Shown here: piece by piece, positions 50,338 through 60,761 of the stretch | Numbering within the stretch: position 1 is the stretch's first letter | How the letters are laid out: each line of letters starts with the position of its first letter | Assembly (NCBI GenBank): GCA_950097015.1 | Contig: CATNEN010000039.1 | Location: 18,334,501-18,398,500 of the forward strand | Direction of reading: 5' to 3' | Length of the DNA: 64,000 nucleotides | From: Macrostomum hystrix | Taxonomy: Eukaryota; Platyhelminthes; Macrostomidae | Program-made: the position numbers and the translations under genes | Notes under the pieces: generated by a model | What the model was told of the DNA's origin: nothing | What the model saw: the letters and a program-made list of their open reading frames with translations, nothing else | Databases searched by the model: none

Positions 50338-50940
50338 TGTTCATTGTGTTCATTATTGCGGAGATGTTTGACATTGTAAGAAAGCGGAAACTTTTCGTGA
50401 GTCTTTGTCTGTCTAAGGAGAGGCCACTGGAAGCCCAAGATAATGCACAGCAGCATTAGTGTCAGCCACGAAAAAGCACGCGAACCAGGAAACCCCCGGA
50501 TAGACTCTGATATGCTAGTCTTGGCGAACTGAGACTGGACTAATGATCTAAGAGGGAGGAGTGTTGAACATTTAACTGTGGCGTATGCAATCTGAGTTCT
50601 AAGACTTTAGTTTATGGCACACGTGCCCTGTTCCCAGGTAAGGTAAAATGTGAGGCAAGATATTTTAGAGAATTATATAAAGCGCAAAGGTGGTGGCCAA
50701 CTGCGAATGGTGAGAAATTCGACACTGGATGGTCGAATTGTGCGCGGCTTCAGGCGCAGTATTTAGTATAGTTTATTCCTAGAATTTCTTTAAGCTATTT
50801 CGAGATGTTTGTAACTAGTAGTTTTGCTAGCATTAAAAAATCCTAATTAAAGAAAACAAATAAAGACAAAAGTGTCTGCAATTACTTGTTGCCTAGCAAC
50901 TAAAAATGTGTATTTCGACCGTTCTGTTAAACATCGGAGT

Positions 50941-52265
50941 TTAATCGGCCTTGCGCATCTCGAACTCGATTTCGAAGCAGCTCATCAGCGCCTTGGAGTC
51001 GTGGTTGGTGAGCTCGGCGCGGACACGGTACTTGCCCTGGCAATGCGTTACATACCACACCAATTAGTACATGTGTACCAATGGCCATATATAATAAAAT
51101 AGTAATTTGAACTCAAGCCAGGCTTCTGAATAAGCTCACGGAGGCGATGATGGCCAGCAGTGGGGGCAGGCGCGGCAGGTCGATTGGCCGGTTGCTGACG
51201 GACACCTCGCTAGGGATAAATGGGCAAATCTGGTCGTTTCCGCCTTCAACGCTGTCGATGAGTTTTTGAATTGTTCTGGCCAGCTGGGTGCCGACTCCGG
51301 CCCAGTTCTCCTTCTCCATGCGCTCCAGCACGGTGCACATGTTCTGGTAGGTGCTGCGGATGGTGGCGTCGCAATTCAAGGGCAGGAAATCCAAGCTAAA
51401 TTTTCAATGTCCTTGACCTCGACTCCGCAGGCGAGGCCACGTTCATTAGGAAGGCAGCTATTTTTTCCCATGAGGGCCAAGCCTCAAGGCAATGGTTGCC
51501 TTATGACTGTGGGTCGACTGTCACAATAAAATCATTATCTCTCAATACTCTAGTAAATGATTGATAACATTTTTCTGTCCACCCGACTAATTTAAAACTT
51601 TAGCGCTGAATTTATTACATATGAATTTATGATTGTGTCTTTTTTCATCAAAATCGGTCGAACACATGCAGAGATATAAGGGGTGTCTAAGAACTTTTTG
51701 GACTGGACGTACTAAGGTATATTAGGAAAGTGATAACAATAGTCTTTACCAGGATCCAAAGTTGAACAGGCAGGGAATCTTGAGCTCGCCGAGGAAAGTC
51801 TTGAGAAAGACCTCCAGCTTCAGGTCCATGTCGTTAAAGCCGCGGGTGATGCGACCGGCGAAGCTGATGCTGGAGCGGCCGGGCAAAGTGATGACGCTCG
51901 GCACAAGATTGGCGCTGATCACGTTCAGGTCATTGTTGCCGCCTGTTCATTAAGGCGGAGTTGATTGACATCGAGAAAATGTGGAAGCTTTTTGTTTAGC
52001 CTAATCATGTTGGCGTTCTAGGTTGGGAATTGAAATGGGGCATCTTGCTAGTCTACTATACTAATTTATGATGGGATGATGAATTACAGTCAATAAGGTT
52101 TACTTCGTTGGTATTCTGGCAATCCCAATCTAACTAACTTATTAATGAATAATCAAGCAGGAGCGCTGTTGTACTCAAATCTGTAATCAACTCACCGCAC
52201 CGTCGAAAGACAAAAGCGCTGCTGCCAGCGACGCAGAAGGCCAGAATCACTGCTAGAAACTTCAT
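50941..52265 (-). CDS. GM2-activator-like secreted lipid-binding protein (copy B)
   Basis: Exons 52265-52196, 51942-51750, 51353-51140 and 51036-50941, phases 1, 2 and 0, give 190 residues. Exon 1 is a signal peptide (MKFLAVILAFCVAGSSAF) followed by VFRRC. The mature part has DLNVISANLVPSVITLPGRS, LKIPCLFNFGSCTYQNMC, DQICPFIPSEVSVSNRPIDL and GKYRVRAELTNHDSKALMSC. The Cys set and the GSCT..MC / CPF / LMSC spacing match GM2 activator (GM2A), an ML-superfamily fold that binds ganglioside or other lipid in lysosomes or outside the cell; ligand and site here are inferred. It is in a tandem cluster with copies C and D, with identical exon phases. It shares with copy C an approximately 2,949-bp offset duplication. 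Start chosen as the only ATG before the signal sequence. Confidence 0.85.
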
Positions 52266-52364
52266 TTCGATGTTACTAATTCAATAGTTGCGGTGTAGAT
52301 CAATTCTCAGGTGTGCTCTGCTAGGCTTGCTTCTTGCAGCTTTAAGACTGTTAATCGGCCTCAA

Positions 52365-52396
52365 TTTATAGACCCTAAAAATTGTGATGAGATAAG
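52365..52396 (-). promoter_or_regulatory. Promoter of copy B: TATA box plus GATA-type motif
   Basis: On the minus strand TATAAA lies at 52370-52365, 100 bp upstream of the ATG. CTTATCT (GATA-factor site in reverse) lies at 52396-52390, 20 bp further upstream, inside gataagcagaaaaactcaga shared with copy C. The same order and spacing are found at copies C and D. Confidence 0.6.
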
Positions 52397-52720
52397 CAGA
52401 AAAACTCAGACTAATACCGGTCTACGATTCGAAAGCTAAAGTTCACTAAAAATAAGTCATAGTATTGCCAATCGAAACACACAGAATGTCATATTGAAGG
52501 TTACAGATAAGGCGTGTCTCATAATTGAGGAAAAACGTCGGTGCTATGGTTCAAACGCCTTTTTAGTGTGGGAAAGTTGCATCAGCTGTGCCCTGGCTGT
52601 AATCAGCGAAACTGTCTACTGATTTTTTCGTTGATTTCTTGAATGCTTTATAAATTAGTTTCTAAAACGTTGATTTTACGTTGGGGGAGTCTCCGGGCAA
52701 TCTTATCTCGGTCTCGTTTG

Positions 52721-52782
52721 TCCGAAAAAATTGCCAACGAGGAGCTACGCTCGCTTCGCTCCTCGTTGGCAATTTTTTCGGA
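52721..52782. repeat. Perfect 25-bp inverted repeat (hairpin)
   Basis: Arms 52721-52745 and 52758-52782 are perfect reverse complements (outer part tccgaaaaaattgccaacga) around a 12-base loop tacgctcgcttc. It sits at the left border of the inverted relic, between copies B and C. Confidence 0.95.
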
Positions 52783-52789
52783 CTGCACT

Positions 52790-53266
52790 TTGACCTAATT
52801 AGGAGTACGAACATCTCGAAATACAAGTATTTGAGGAATAAAGCTGTGCTAAACACTGCACCTAAAGCTACGAGTAACTTAGGCATCAGAATGCAGCACG
52901 CAAAGTCTGACGGAATCACAATTAGATGACACTATCAAAACCATCCTGTATCGTATTTCAAACTACAAGTGTATTTGCATTCTTTCGCTAATAGAAACTG
53001 TTCACAGTAAATGGGGACAAAGACTAAACATGAATCTGACAAAGTATAGACATTGCTTCAGTGGGCTTCCACCTTTGCGCCTAATATGCGAGTTATATTT
53101 CTCTTATATATCTAGTTTTTTAAGTGATACCGTCCACGTTCCATATCACGATAGTTTTTATTTCTCTTACCAATGATTCGACCAGATTTCCAGTTTCGAG
53201 TTTGTTCATTATATACACGATCACGTTCAGGTCAATGTTGCCGCCTGTTCATTAAGGCGGAGTTTA
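52790..53266. other. Inverted duplicate of the copy A 3' flank, and an exon 2 relic
   Basis: 52790-53000 is the diverged reverse complement of 49640-49825 (for example gtgtatttgcattctttcgctaatag against ctattagcgaaagaatgcaa). 53219-53266 is a separate approximately 48-bp remnant of the start of exon 2 and its acceptor (gttgccgcctgttcattaag). Both are non-functional and mark rearrangement between copies B and C. Confidence 0.8.
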
Positions 53267-53339
53267 TCACTTGTCCAAACTGTTCTCGGACCATTGTGAG
53301 TACTTGAGTTCGCAGCAAACGTCCTGTCATCATTTCAGC

Positions 53340-53640
53340 AGGTGCAGGCCACTGGAAGCCCAAGATAATGCACAGCAGCATCAGTGTCAGCCACGAAAAA
53401 GCACGCGAACCAGGAAACCCCCGGATAGACTCCGATATGCTAGTCTTGGCGAACTGAGACTGGACTAATGATCTAAGAGGGAGGAGTGTTGAACATTTAA
53501 CTGTGGCGTATGCAATCTGAGTTCTAAGACTTTAGTTTATGGCACACGTGCCGTGTTCCCAGGTAAGTTCCCAGGTAAGTTCCCAGGTAAGGTAAAATGT
53601 GAGGCAAGATATTTTAGAGAATTATATAAAGCGCAAAGGT
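53340..53640. repeat. Duplicated 3' flank of copy C (paralogous to 50410-50700)
   Basis: 53342-53640 matches 50412-50690 nearly base for base, except that copy C has an expanded aagttcccaggt motif (three copies at about 53556-53593 against one at 50636). The matched block continues through copy C and copy B exons 4 and 3. A minus-strand hydrophobic frame (MLLCIILGFQWP) is kept in both copies but has no supported exon context. Confidence 0.85.
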
Positions 53641-53889
53641 GGTGGCCAACTGCGAATAGTGAGAAATTCGACACTGGATGGTCGAATTGTGCGCGGCTTC
53701 AGGCGCAGTATTTAGTATAGTTTTTTCCTAGAATTTCTTTAAGCTATTTCGAGATGTTTGTAACTCGTAGTTTTGCTAGCATTAAAAAATCCTAATAAAA
53801 GAAAACAAATAAAGACAAAAGTGTCTGCAATTACTTGTTGCCTAGCAACTAAAAATGTGTATTTCGACCGTTCTGTTAAACATCGGAGT

Positions 53890-55637
53890 TTAATCGGCCT
53901 TGCGCATCTCGAACTCGATTTCGAAGCAGCTCATCAGCGCCTTGGAGTCGTGGTTGGTGAGCTCGGCGCGGACACGGTACTTGCCCTGGCAATGCGTTAC
54001 ATACCACACCATTTAGTACATGTGTGCCAATTGCCATGTATAATAAAATAGTAATTTGAACTCAAGCCAGGCTTCTGAACAAGCTCACGGAGGCAATGGT
54101 GGCCAGCAGTGGGGGCAGGCGCGGCAGGTCGATTGGCCGGTTGCTGACGGACACCTCGCTAGGTGTGAATGGGCAAAGCTTGTCGCCGGCGCCTTCAACG
54201 CTGTCGATGAGTTTGCGGATGTCCCTGGCCAGCTGGGTGCCGACTCCGGCCCAGTTCTCCTTCTCCATGCGATCCAGCACGGTGCACATCTTCTGGTAGG
54301 TGCTGCGGATGGTGGCGTCGCAATTCAAGGGCAGGAAATCCAAGCTAAATTTTCAATGTCCTTGACCTCGACTCCGCAGGCGAGGCCACGTTCATTAGGA
54401 AGGCAGCTATATTTTCCCATGAGGGCCAAGCCTCAAGGCAATGGTTGCCTTATGACTGTGGGTCGACCGTCACAATAAAATCATTATCTCTCAATTGGAT
54501 TTTTACCAGCTTCTGCGAGTCAAAAACCCCATTCATTGCAACCTCCTACTATTCAATCATATGATAAAACTCGAAATGTGTGCTCGTAGCGATGATTGAC
54601 AAAGCGCCTAACCCAAGACTAAGTTTAGCCAACAGTAACTTGTTAAAACTACCTAAGGTAAGGTATATTAGAAGAGTTATAACAATAGTCTTTACCAAGA
54701 TCCAAAGTTGAACAGGCAGGGAATCTTGACCTCGCCAATAGAAGCCTTGAGGAAGACCTCCAGCTTCAGGTCCATGTCGTTAAAGCCGCGGGTGACGCGA
54801 CCGGCGAAGCTGATGCTGGAGCGGCCGGGCAAAGTGATGACGCTCGGCACCACATTGGCGCTGATCACGTTCAGGTCATTGTTGCCGCCTGTTCATTAAG
54901 GCGGAGTTGATTGACATCGAGAAAATGTGGAAGCTTTTTGTTTAGCCTAATCATGTTGGCGTTCTTGGTTGGGAATTGAAATGGGGCATCTTGCTAGTCT
55001 ACTATACTAATTTATGACAAGATAATTATGGCAGGGCATGCGGACATGCTGTGCGCAGCGTTCGAGTTGCTCAGCGGCGCAGTCAGCGAGACCAATGCCG
55101 AGCTCTACGCAAGGGCGCGCCTGACGCGGCCTTATGAGACCTGCTGCGTGGGCGGCTACTTCGACCATGGCTGGTTACGTCATCCTGTCTGAGGCCCACT
55201 GCCCTGAGCCTCTACACGACGTGCTGCTGCTCAAGCTGCTGGGACCGTGCAGGCGAGGCTAAGGGCGAACAGCGAGATTTCCTGACCTGCGATTTTCAGA
55301 CCAACCACTGGCGCTGGCGCATTTTGAGGTGAATCAGAGACGCACTCCATGACTCCTCCCCACTTTCAGGTCAGCAGCCCTTTGTTATTGCTCTTTTTGT
55401 TGATAATAAAAGTAAATTAAAAAGTATATATTTAAACAATTAGATAAAAATAATTCTTTCTTTCTTTGTTTTCTAGTCATTGCAATTTAACTTTGTTGCA
55501 GGGTCTAACTTATTAATTAATTATAAACCGCGAGCGATTTTGTGCTCAAATGCGAAAACCAACTCACCGCACCGGCGGAAGACAAAAGCGCTGCTGCCAG
55601 CGACACAGACGGCCAGAATCACTCCTAGAAGCTTCAT
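53890..55637 (-). CDS. GM2-activator-like secreted lipid-binding protein (copy C)
   Basis: Exons 55637-55568, 54888-54696, 54302-54089 and 53985-53890 give 190 residues with the same phases as copies B and D. Signal peptide MKLLGVILAVCVAGSSAF, then VFRRC; exon 3 reads CTYQKMCTVLDRMEKENWAG through GDKLCPFTPSEVSVSN; exon 4 ends EFEMRKAD. Differences from copy B cluster in exon 3 (DIRKLIDSVEGAGDKL against TIQKLIDSVEGGNDQI) and in the IASVEKASLR/LGELKI region of exon 2. Intron 1 (54889-55567) contains a GC-rich decayed coding relic on the other strand. Lipid binding is known for the family; the ligand is unknown here. Confidence 0.85.
55029..55340 (+). pseudogene. GC-rich decayed coding fragment in intron 1 of copy C
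   Basis: A sharply GC-rich island in AT-rich intron. It reads in three successive plus frames: ELYARARLTRPYETCCVGGY (from an ATG at 55029), then AGYVILSEAHCPEPLHDVLL, then KGEQRDFLTCDFQTNHWRWR. The frame changes suggest two indels in a once-coding exon or retrocopy. I do not recognise the parent. It is absent from the equivalent intron of copies B and D. Confidence 0.5.
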
Positions 55638-55744
55638 CTCGACGATACTAATACAATAGTTTGTTATAGTTTATAATACAATACTTCAGAACGCACTAGT
55701 TTGGGATTTAAGCTCTAAGTGTTAAACCAGCCTGAATTTAAGGA

Positions 55745-55784
55745 TTTATAGGATTTATGTCCTCAGAAATTCAGATGAGATAAG
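55745..55784 (-). promoter_or_regulatory. Promoter of copy C: TATA box plus GATA-type motif
   Basis: TATAAA on the minus strand at 55750-55745, 108 bp upstream of the ATG at 55637. CTTATCT at 55784-55778, 28 bp further upstream, within the block gataagcagaaaaactcaga shared with copy B. Confidence 0.6.
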
Positions 55785-56418
55785 CAGAAAAACTCAGACC
55801 AGTACCGGTTTACTTTACAAAAGTTCACTCAAATATTTATTAGTAGTGTATACGGCCGGCACAATGGCACGACTCATTCTCCTGAATATTTCGCCAATCG
55901 AAACACGAAGAATGCCATGCTGAAGATTCCAGAGAGAAGGCGCGTGTCATTTTACGAGAAAAGCTCTTGTTCCGAACATGTTTCGAACTGCCTGTTTCGA
56001 GGCGTGTGGGAAAGCTGCATCAGCTGTGCCCGCTGTCTCTCGTTAATCAGAGAAACAGTCTACAGGTTCGATTGCTTAGAAACGTGACAATGTTTTTCGT
56101 TGGCCCTTATTGTATTTCTATGTAGTTCATTGTTTTTATTGTATTTCACAAAATGCCAACTATTTTAACAAGTCTCTTTTTTGTGGTCTGCCAGTTGCTT
56201 TCAGATTCATTATGCTAATCTGAATTGTACTGAAGTTTTGGATGAAAAAAATTAAAAACAGCGAACTAAAGACTCATGGTAGTTATTGGTAGCTTTTAGC
56301 TTGTCATTTATTTGTAAATTAAGTTTTCTAATTGATAGCAAGTGATATTCTTTGATGCTTTGTTATTCTGCAGTTATCATTTCCCAGCTCAGCTACTTTG
56401 CGCACAGATTGCTCAAGT

Positions 56419-57911
56419 CTAGTCGGCCTTGCGCATCTCGAACTCGATCTCGAAGCAGCTCATCAGAGCCCTGGAGTCACGGTTAGTCAGCTCGGCGCGG
56501 ACGCGGTACTTTCCCTAACATGGAAAAATTTAAATTTAATACTCTGCTTATACTACTGCAGGTAAAAATGCGAGCATTTATGTTTACTTTTTAAGTAGAA
56601 ATTCCAAACAATTAGTTAATTTTCAACTGGCCTAGCAGTGTACTTTCCAGGTGTGCAAACCAGTGTGTATACTCAGCATATGCTACCAATTGAAGGTCAA
56701 GATTCTCAAGAAACTCTGTCTTGGTGAAGTTTTAGCTGGATTTTCATGGCTACGGGTTGAATAATTTGCGAGATACACAAACGAAGAAAATGTGCGTACG
56801 GGCGATTTGAACTAGCCCCACATGATCTTTCTTCTATTAAGTCAGACAGTGTTAACTATGTTAACTATTCCAGGTAAAATTATATCGGAAAGCTAAACTC
56901 ACGGAGGCAATGGTGGCCAGCAGTGGGGGCAGGCGCGGCAGGTCGATGGGCCGGTTGCTGACGGACACCTCGGCGGGGATGAAGGGGCAGATCCGGTTGC
57001 CGGCGCCATCAACGCTGTCGATGAGCTTGCGAATGTCCTTAGCCAGCTGGGTCCCGACTCCAGCCCAGTTCTCCTTCGACATGCGGTCCAGCACGGTGCA
57101 CATGCGGTCGTAGGTGCTGCGCGATTTTAAGATTGTGTAAAGTACTTATACAGTACTTAGAACTTATACTTATACATTTGGAAGCGCCGAGCAAAAGCTG
57201 CGGTTGTGCCACTGGCTGTACATCTGACCCAATTTGTGGTACTTAAACTTCTTTGCCCATGCATCATTGTTCGTTTATCCTCACCAGGATCCGAAGTTGA
57301 ACAGGCAGGGAATCTTAACATCGCCGACGGCAGACCTCAGGAAGACCTCCAGCTTCAGGTCGAGATCGCTGAAGCCGCGGGTGACGCGACCGGAAAAGCT
57401 GACGCTGGAGCGGCCAGGCAGGCTGATGATGCTGGGCACGACGTTGGCGCTGATCACGTTGAGGTCATTGTTACCACCTGTGGAATTTTCATCAAATTCT
57501 TACAAATCGAAGACTTGCATGTGTAAAATAGGCATCGTTACTTTTTTCTTCCGATCGTTAAAGGACTATCATTAATTCGAAAGTAAATTTGCATAACTAT
57601 CTAAGCAGAGTTATTTTTCGATTAAAAATGGAAATGGCGATTCTTGATTAGACATTTTACATATTCTTGATCAATAGCAAGTTTGTTTTTTGCGCCTTTC
57701 ACATTATCATTAGTGTAACTAAAGAGCTTCTACGAGTGACTTATGTTAAGGGGTCTGAGTTTCTAGTCTAATATACTAATTTGTGTAGCCATAAAAACAA
57801 GCGCTATTGACGATCGTATTAAGTCTAAAAGCACTCACCGCAACGACGAAAGACAAAAGCGCTGCTACCGGCAATGCAGATGGCCAGAATCGTTGCTGCC
57901 AAGAACTTCAT
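56419..57911 (-). CDS. GM2-activator-like secreted lipid-binding protein (copy D)
   Basis: Exons 57911-57839, 57477-57285, 57116-56903 and 56514-56419 give 191 residues. Signal peptide MKFLAATILAICIAGSSAF, then VFRRC. Exon 2 reads VISANVVPSIISLPGRSSV and VKIPCLFNFGS; exon 3 starts CTYDRMCTVLDRMSKENWAG and includes NRICPFIPAEVSVSNRP; exon 4 is GKYRVRAELTNRDSRALMSC to RKAD. Its introns are unrelated in length and sequence to those of copies B and C apart from the splice-site surroundings, so it is the older paralogue. The FGSCTYDRMCTVLDRM stretch parallels GSCTFEHFC-VLDML of human GM2A. Confidence 0.86.
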
Positions 57912-58004
57912 CTTCTACTTTGAGTAGTCTGTGCTTTAGTTTATTTTCTATACTCTGCTTGCTTGTTGACTGAATGACTGGCTGGCATATTCTACTGCCC
58001 AGTA

Positions 58005-58041
58005 TTTATAAGCCTTAGACGGAGAGTGCGGCTGAGATAAG
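58005..58041 (-). promoter_or_regulatory. Promoter of copy D: TATA box plus GATA-type motif
   Basis: TATAAA on the minus strand at 58010-58005, 94 bp upstream of the ATG; CTTATCT at 58041-58035, 25 bp further. The surrounding sequence differs from copies B and C, yet the two motifs and their order are kept. Confidence 0.6.
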
Positions 58042-58509
58042 AGCAGAAATCCCTAGGAGTTGAGTGAAGAAAAATATCGCACCACTTTAATCGAAAGGTT
58101 AACAAAGAAGGCGTGATTTAATATCACCTTACACCCACAACTGTTTATGTTTGTTCTAGGTTGCATGCATTGTGCAGAAAGCCCGTATTGGAAATGCACA
58201 GTTGTTGTTTAATATTCTAAGCACGCTTCGATGGTGTGAAAAGTATTTTTGTTATAATGCAAGCACTTGCCAGGGTTCAATATTCAATTGGGCAAAATGT
58301 TTGAGTGGTCTGATTTTTAGGGTCGGATTTGGCAAGTCTGCTATGATTTCCCATGATACCACAGGCGTTGCTTTTTAGTTCTATTCGTTTCTTTTTTCGT
58401 ACTTTTTCTCATGCCATTGTATTTTTTGTCAACTTATGAAAGTTCTGAACAAACTTATGATATGTGTAATCATTCTTTGTCTAAACGAAAAAACATGGCT
58501 GATGACTGA

Positions 58510-58800
58510 CGACGTCAACTTGAGAAGCGGGCTTAGCGTTCTTGGCCAAGCCGGCGACTTTACCATGCTGTCCTCGACCACCACCACCACAACGCCGCAT
58601 TCTGTTGTTATCGCGCTGTCAGCAGTTTGCCCTTCTGCTGTCCTGCAGTGCAAGAATCGACCTTCATGGCGGCGCTGTTCCAGTTGGTGGTCTAGACCGT
58701 CCTGCTCTACAGCGCTGAGACCTGGAAGCTGACAGAGGCACTGGAGCTCAACGCAACCAACGCGGCAGTCTATCGTTGCTGATTCGACGACTTCTGCTCC
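58510..58800 (+). mobile_element. Degraded LINE ORF2 fragment
   Basis: Plus-strand frames read DVNLRSGLSVLGQAGD, then LLYSAETWKLTEALELN (58700-58750) and IRRLLLQDIG. The L-YxAETW-LT motif followed by N-x-x-YRR is characteristic of the distal part of LINE reverse transcriptases. Stops and frame changes show it is dead. Confidence 0.65.
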
Positions 58801-58974
58801 AGGACATTGGCATAAATATGATAATAATTTCAGAAGGCTGTGGGCAATGGCGCATCCCTTGTGACACTGGACCTGCAGCCAGCGAGGAGGCAATTCTGCC
58901 CATTTCGCTGACTCATAAACACTCATACTCACAGATACTGTCCGCAGAGATACGCTCACACAGGTGTGTAGATC

Positions 58975-59178
58975 TGCCCTGACTTTCTCATCGTCAGGCA
59001 CTGTACACTCTCATTGTGCCTTGGAGGTTGGCCCTCAAGGGCGTATATTGCACGACAAGCCCCCAAGCCTTCTCTCCGCGGCTGCGCCCCAAACGAATGT
59101 GGTCTCGCAGTGGAATCGAGCTCAGGGACCTGGGTGCAAGAAGTAAAAGCGTTAGACGGCTCTGCCACTCACCCCTAG
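58975..59178 (-). mobile_element. tRNA-derived SINE (family 1), most complete copy
   Basis: The reverse complement begins with box A-like gtggcagagccgtctaacgc and box B-like gagctcgattccactgcgag, then a gggcgcagccgcggagagaa block, gcttgtcgtgcaatatacg, cccttgagggcc, ggcacaatgagagtgtaca and a tail agtcagggcagatctacaca. Blocks are shared in order with 3868-4045 and 42449-42612, defining a family with a conserved central domain. Confidence 0.75.
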
Positions 59179-59199
59179 GACATTGACACATTGTATATT

Positions 59200-60300
59200 T
59201 TTGTTACTATAGAAATTTAGTTGGGCACAGAAATAATTAGTCGATAAATTTTAAAATTTTTAGTTTGTTTAGAATTCATTTTAAATGCCAAACATATCAA
59301 TGAAAACTGATACGTTTGATTTAGACTAGCCTTTCCAGTCCATGGACTGAACAGCTGTACACCGCTGTGCATATGGCCTATGTGGGCAAGGCATTCATTT
59401 CTGACTACATACATGTAAGATTCCGTTAGAAATTTCCAGAGCAGATAGGCAACTCGGTTTCACGTCACTCTAAAAAATCACTCAAAATAGGAATGATTTG
59501 ATAGGAGAAAATATCCAAACGCAGTTTATGACCCTCATGGGTATGAATATGACCCTGGGCTATCTTTTTATGATTTCAAAACTATGATATAAACTTGCAA
59601 CAGCTCGCGGCCCCCTAAAAAACAGCCAGCCTCGTCCTGAAAGGAAGAATTCGTACTGCAGACTAGACACGGGCGGACTGGCCTACACCTAGACTAGCCT
59701 CTGGCCCTCATCACATCTAGCAGGACTTAAGGAATTAGTTCTTAATATGACCGAAGTTCCCTGCATCAGCCAGCCCTGCAGCCTTATCAAAGTAGAGGAA
59801 TCGGTAATTAACAGCCAACAGAATTCCGCAGATTCAACATGGTCCGGAAAAGTACATCTCAATTACAACGCAAACCCTAAAACTGTGCAACAAGAATTTT
59901 TTAGCATTGGAATCGTCGGCCAAGCTGTTGGATTCTGACCCAAGTCCTGCTTGCTAGGATTGTGATCCTAGTATAGTATTAGAACATAGAACTACATGAA
60001 TACACTGCGGGGCAATGTACGTACCCGTACGTACATTGTAGGATGCTCCCACTCGCGCAGCAAACGAGCATGCAGGCCTGCCTAGAAGGGGAAGACTAGA
60101 AGAACAAGTCGAAAAAGAATGGCAGATCTGCAGACTACATGTATATAGACGGTCGCATTGGCTGTCCCGATCCACATCCAATGGGAGGCTGTGAATGGTG
60201 CAGTCAGTTACTAAGCCACACAGAAGCAATCACTGAATTGATGACTGTAAAAGGCACAGCCTATTGGCCCATCGAACTTTCTCTGCCCCCAGCAACGCAC
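59200..60300. other. 5' flank of the LHFPL-like gene
   Basis: No exon with recognisable similarity. A perfect 26-bp palindrome with a two-base centre (caatgtacgtac-cc-gtacgtacattg) lies at 60013-60038. The stretch may hold a 5' untranslated exon. Confidence 0.5.
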
Positions 60301-60317
60301 TTGAACTGACTGACAGC

Positions 60318-60722
60318 ATGTGGTCCCTACCATCAGATAGTCGCTGCGAACAAGACAGCGTCGGTGACATGCCCGACTATTACGCCGGCTATCAGAGCGC
60401 CCAGGCCTCTCAAACCGTGGAACGACCGCACCGCTTGATGCAGGCCCCGCCGGGACATTGGTCGGCCTCCGCCTCCAAGACGGATCAGCTTCTGCTGCTC
60501 AGGCAGCAACGAGCCGCTGCGGCAGCTACAGCCGCGTCAGCTGCCGCCACCTCGTCGGCCGCTGCACAGACAAGCGTCAAGGTCACCGGCGGCGTCACGC
60601 CGCGCGGGCTTCGCTGCCTGTGGGCCGGCTGGGTGCTGATGTGCTGGCTCAGCGGAATGTGCACCGCAGCCGGCTTCTTGTTGCCCTACTGGCTCAAGGG
60701 CAGCCGCTCAGGTAGCGGACAG
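60318..60722 (+). CDS. LHFPL-like tetraspan membrane protein, first recognisable exon (partial)
   Basis: Exon from ATG at 60318 (MWSLPSDSRCEQDSVGD) to the donor GGACAG|GTGAGA, 135 codons, phase 0. The frame is open upstream past an acceptor-like CTGCCCCCAG at about 60291, so the true 5' limit could differ. After a Gln/Ala/Ser-rich cytosolic tail come GLRCLWAGWVLMCWLSGM and CTAAGFLLPYWLKG: a basic residue, LWA, a hydrophobic helix and PYW. This is the start of TM1 in LHFPL proteins (four-TM, claudin-related). Later exons lie within or beyond the 20-bp arrays. A 72-bp phase 0/0 candidate exon at 61450-61521 is flanked by TTGTTTCAG and GTGAAT, but does not look LHFPL-like. Confidence 0.55.
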
Positions 60723-60761
60723 GTGAGACGGCTTTCGTAACTGATTGTGTCTTTCATCCCT

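Noticed and set aside
51113-51394. N-terminal MDFLPLNCDATIRS extension of GM2-activator-like exon 3
   Set aside because: It is intron: an acceptor (CCGCAG) before the Cys codon joins exon 2 in phase 2 and restores the family GSCT motif. The same applies at 54303-54343.
58429-59001. 190-residue minus-strand frame
   Set aside because: It lies antisense to a LINE relic and a SINE and has no recognisable domain.
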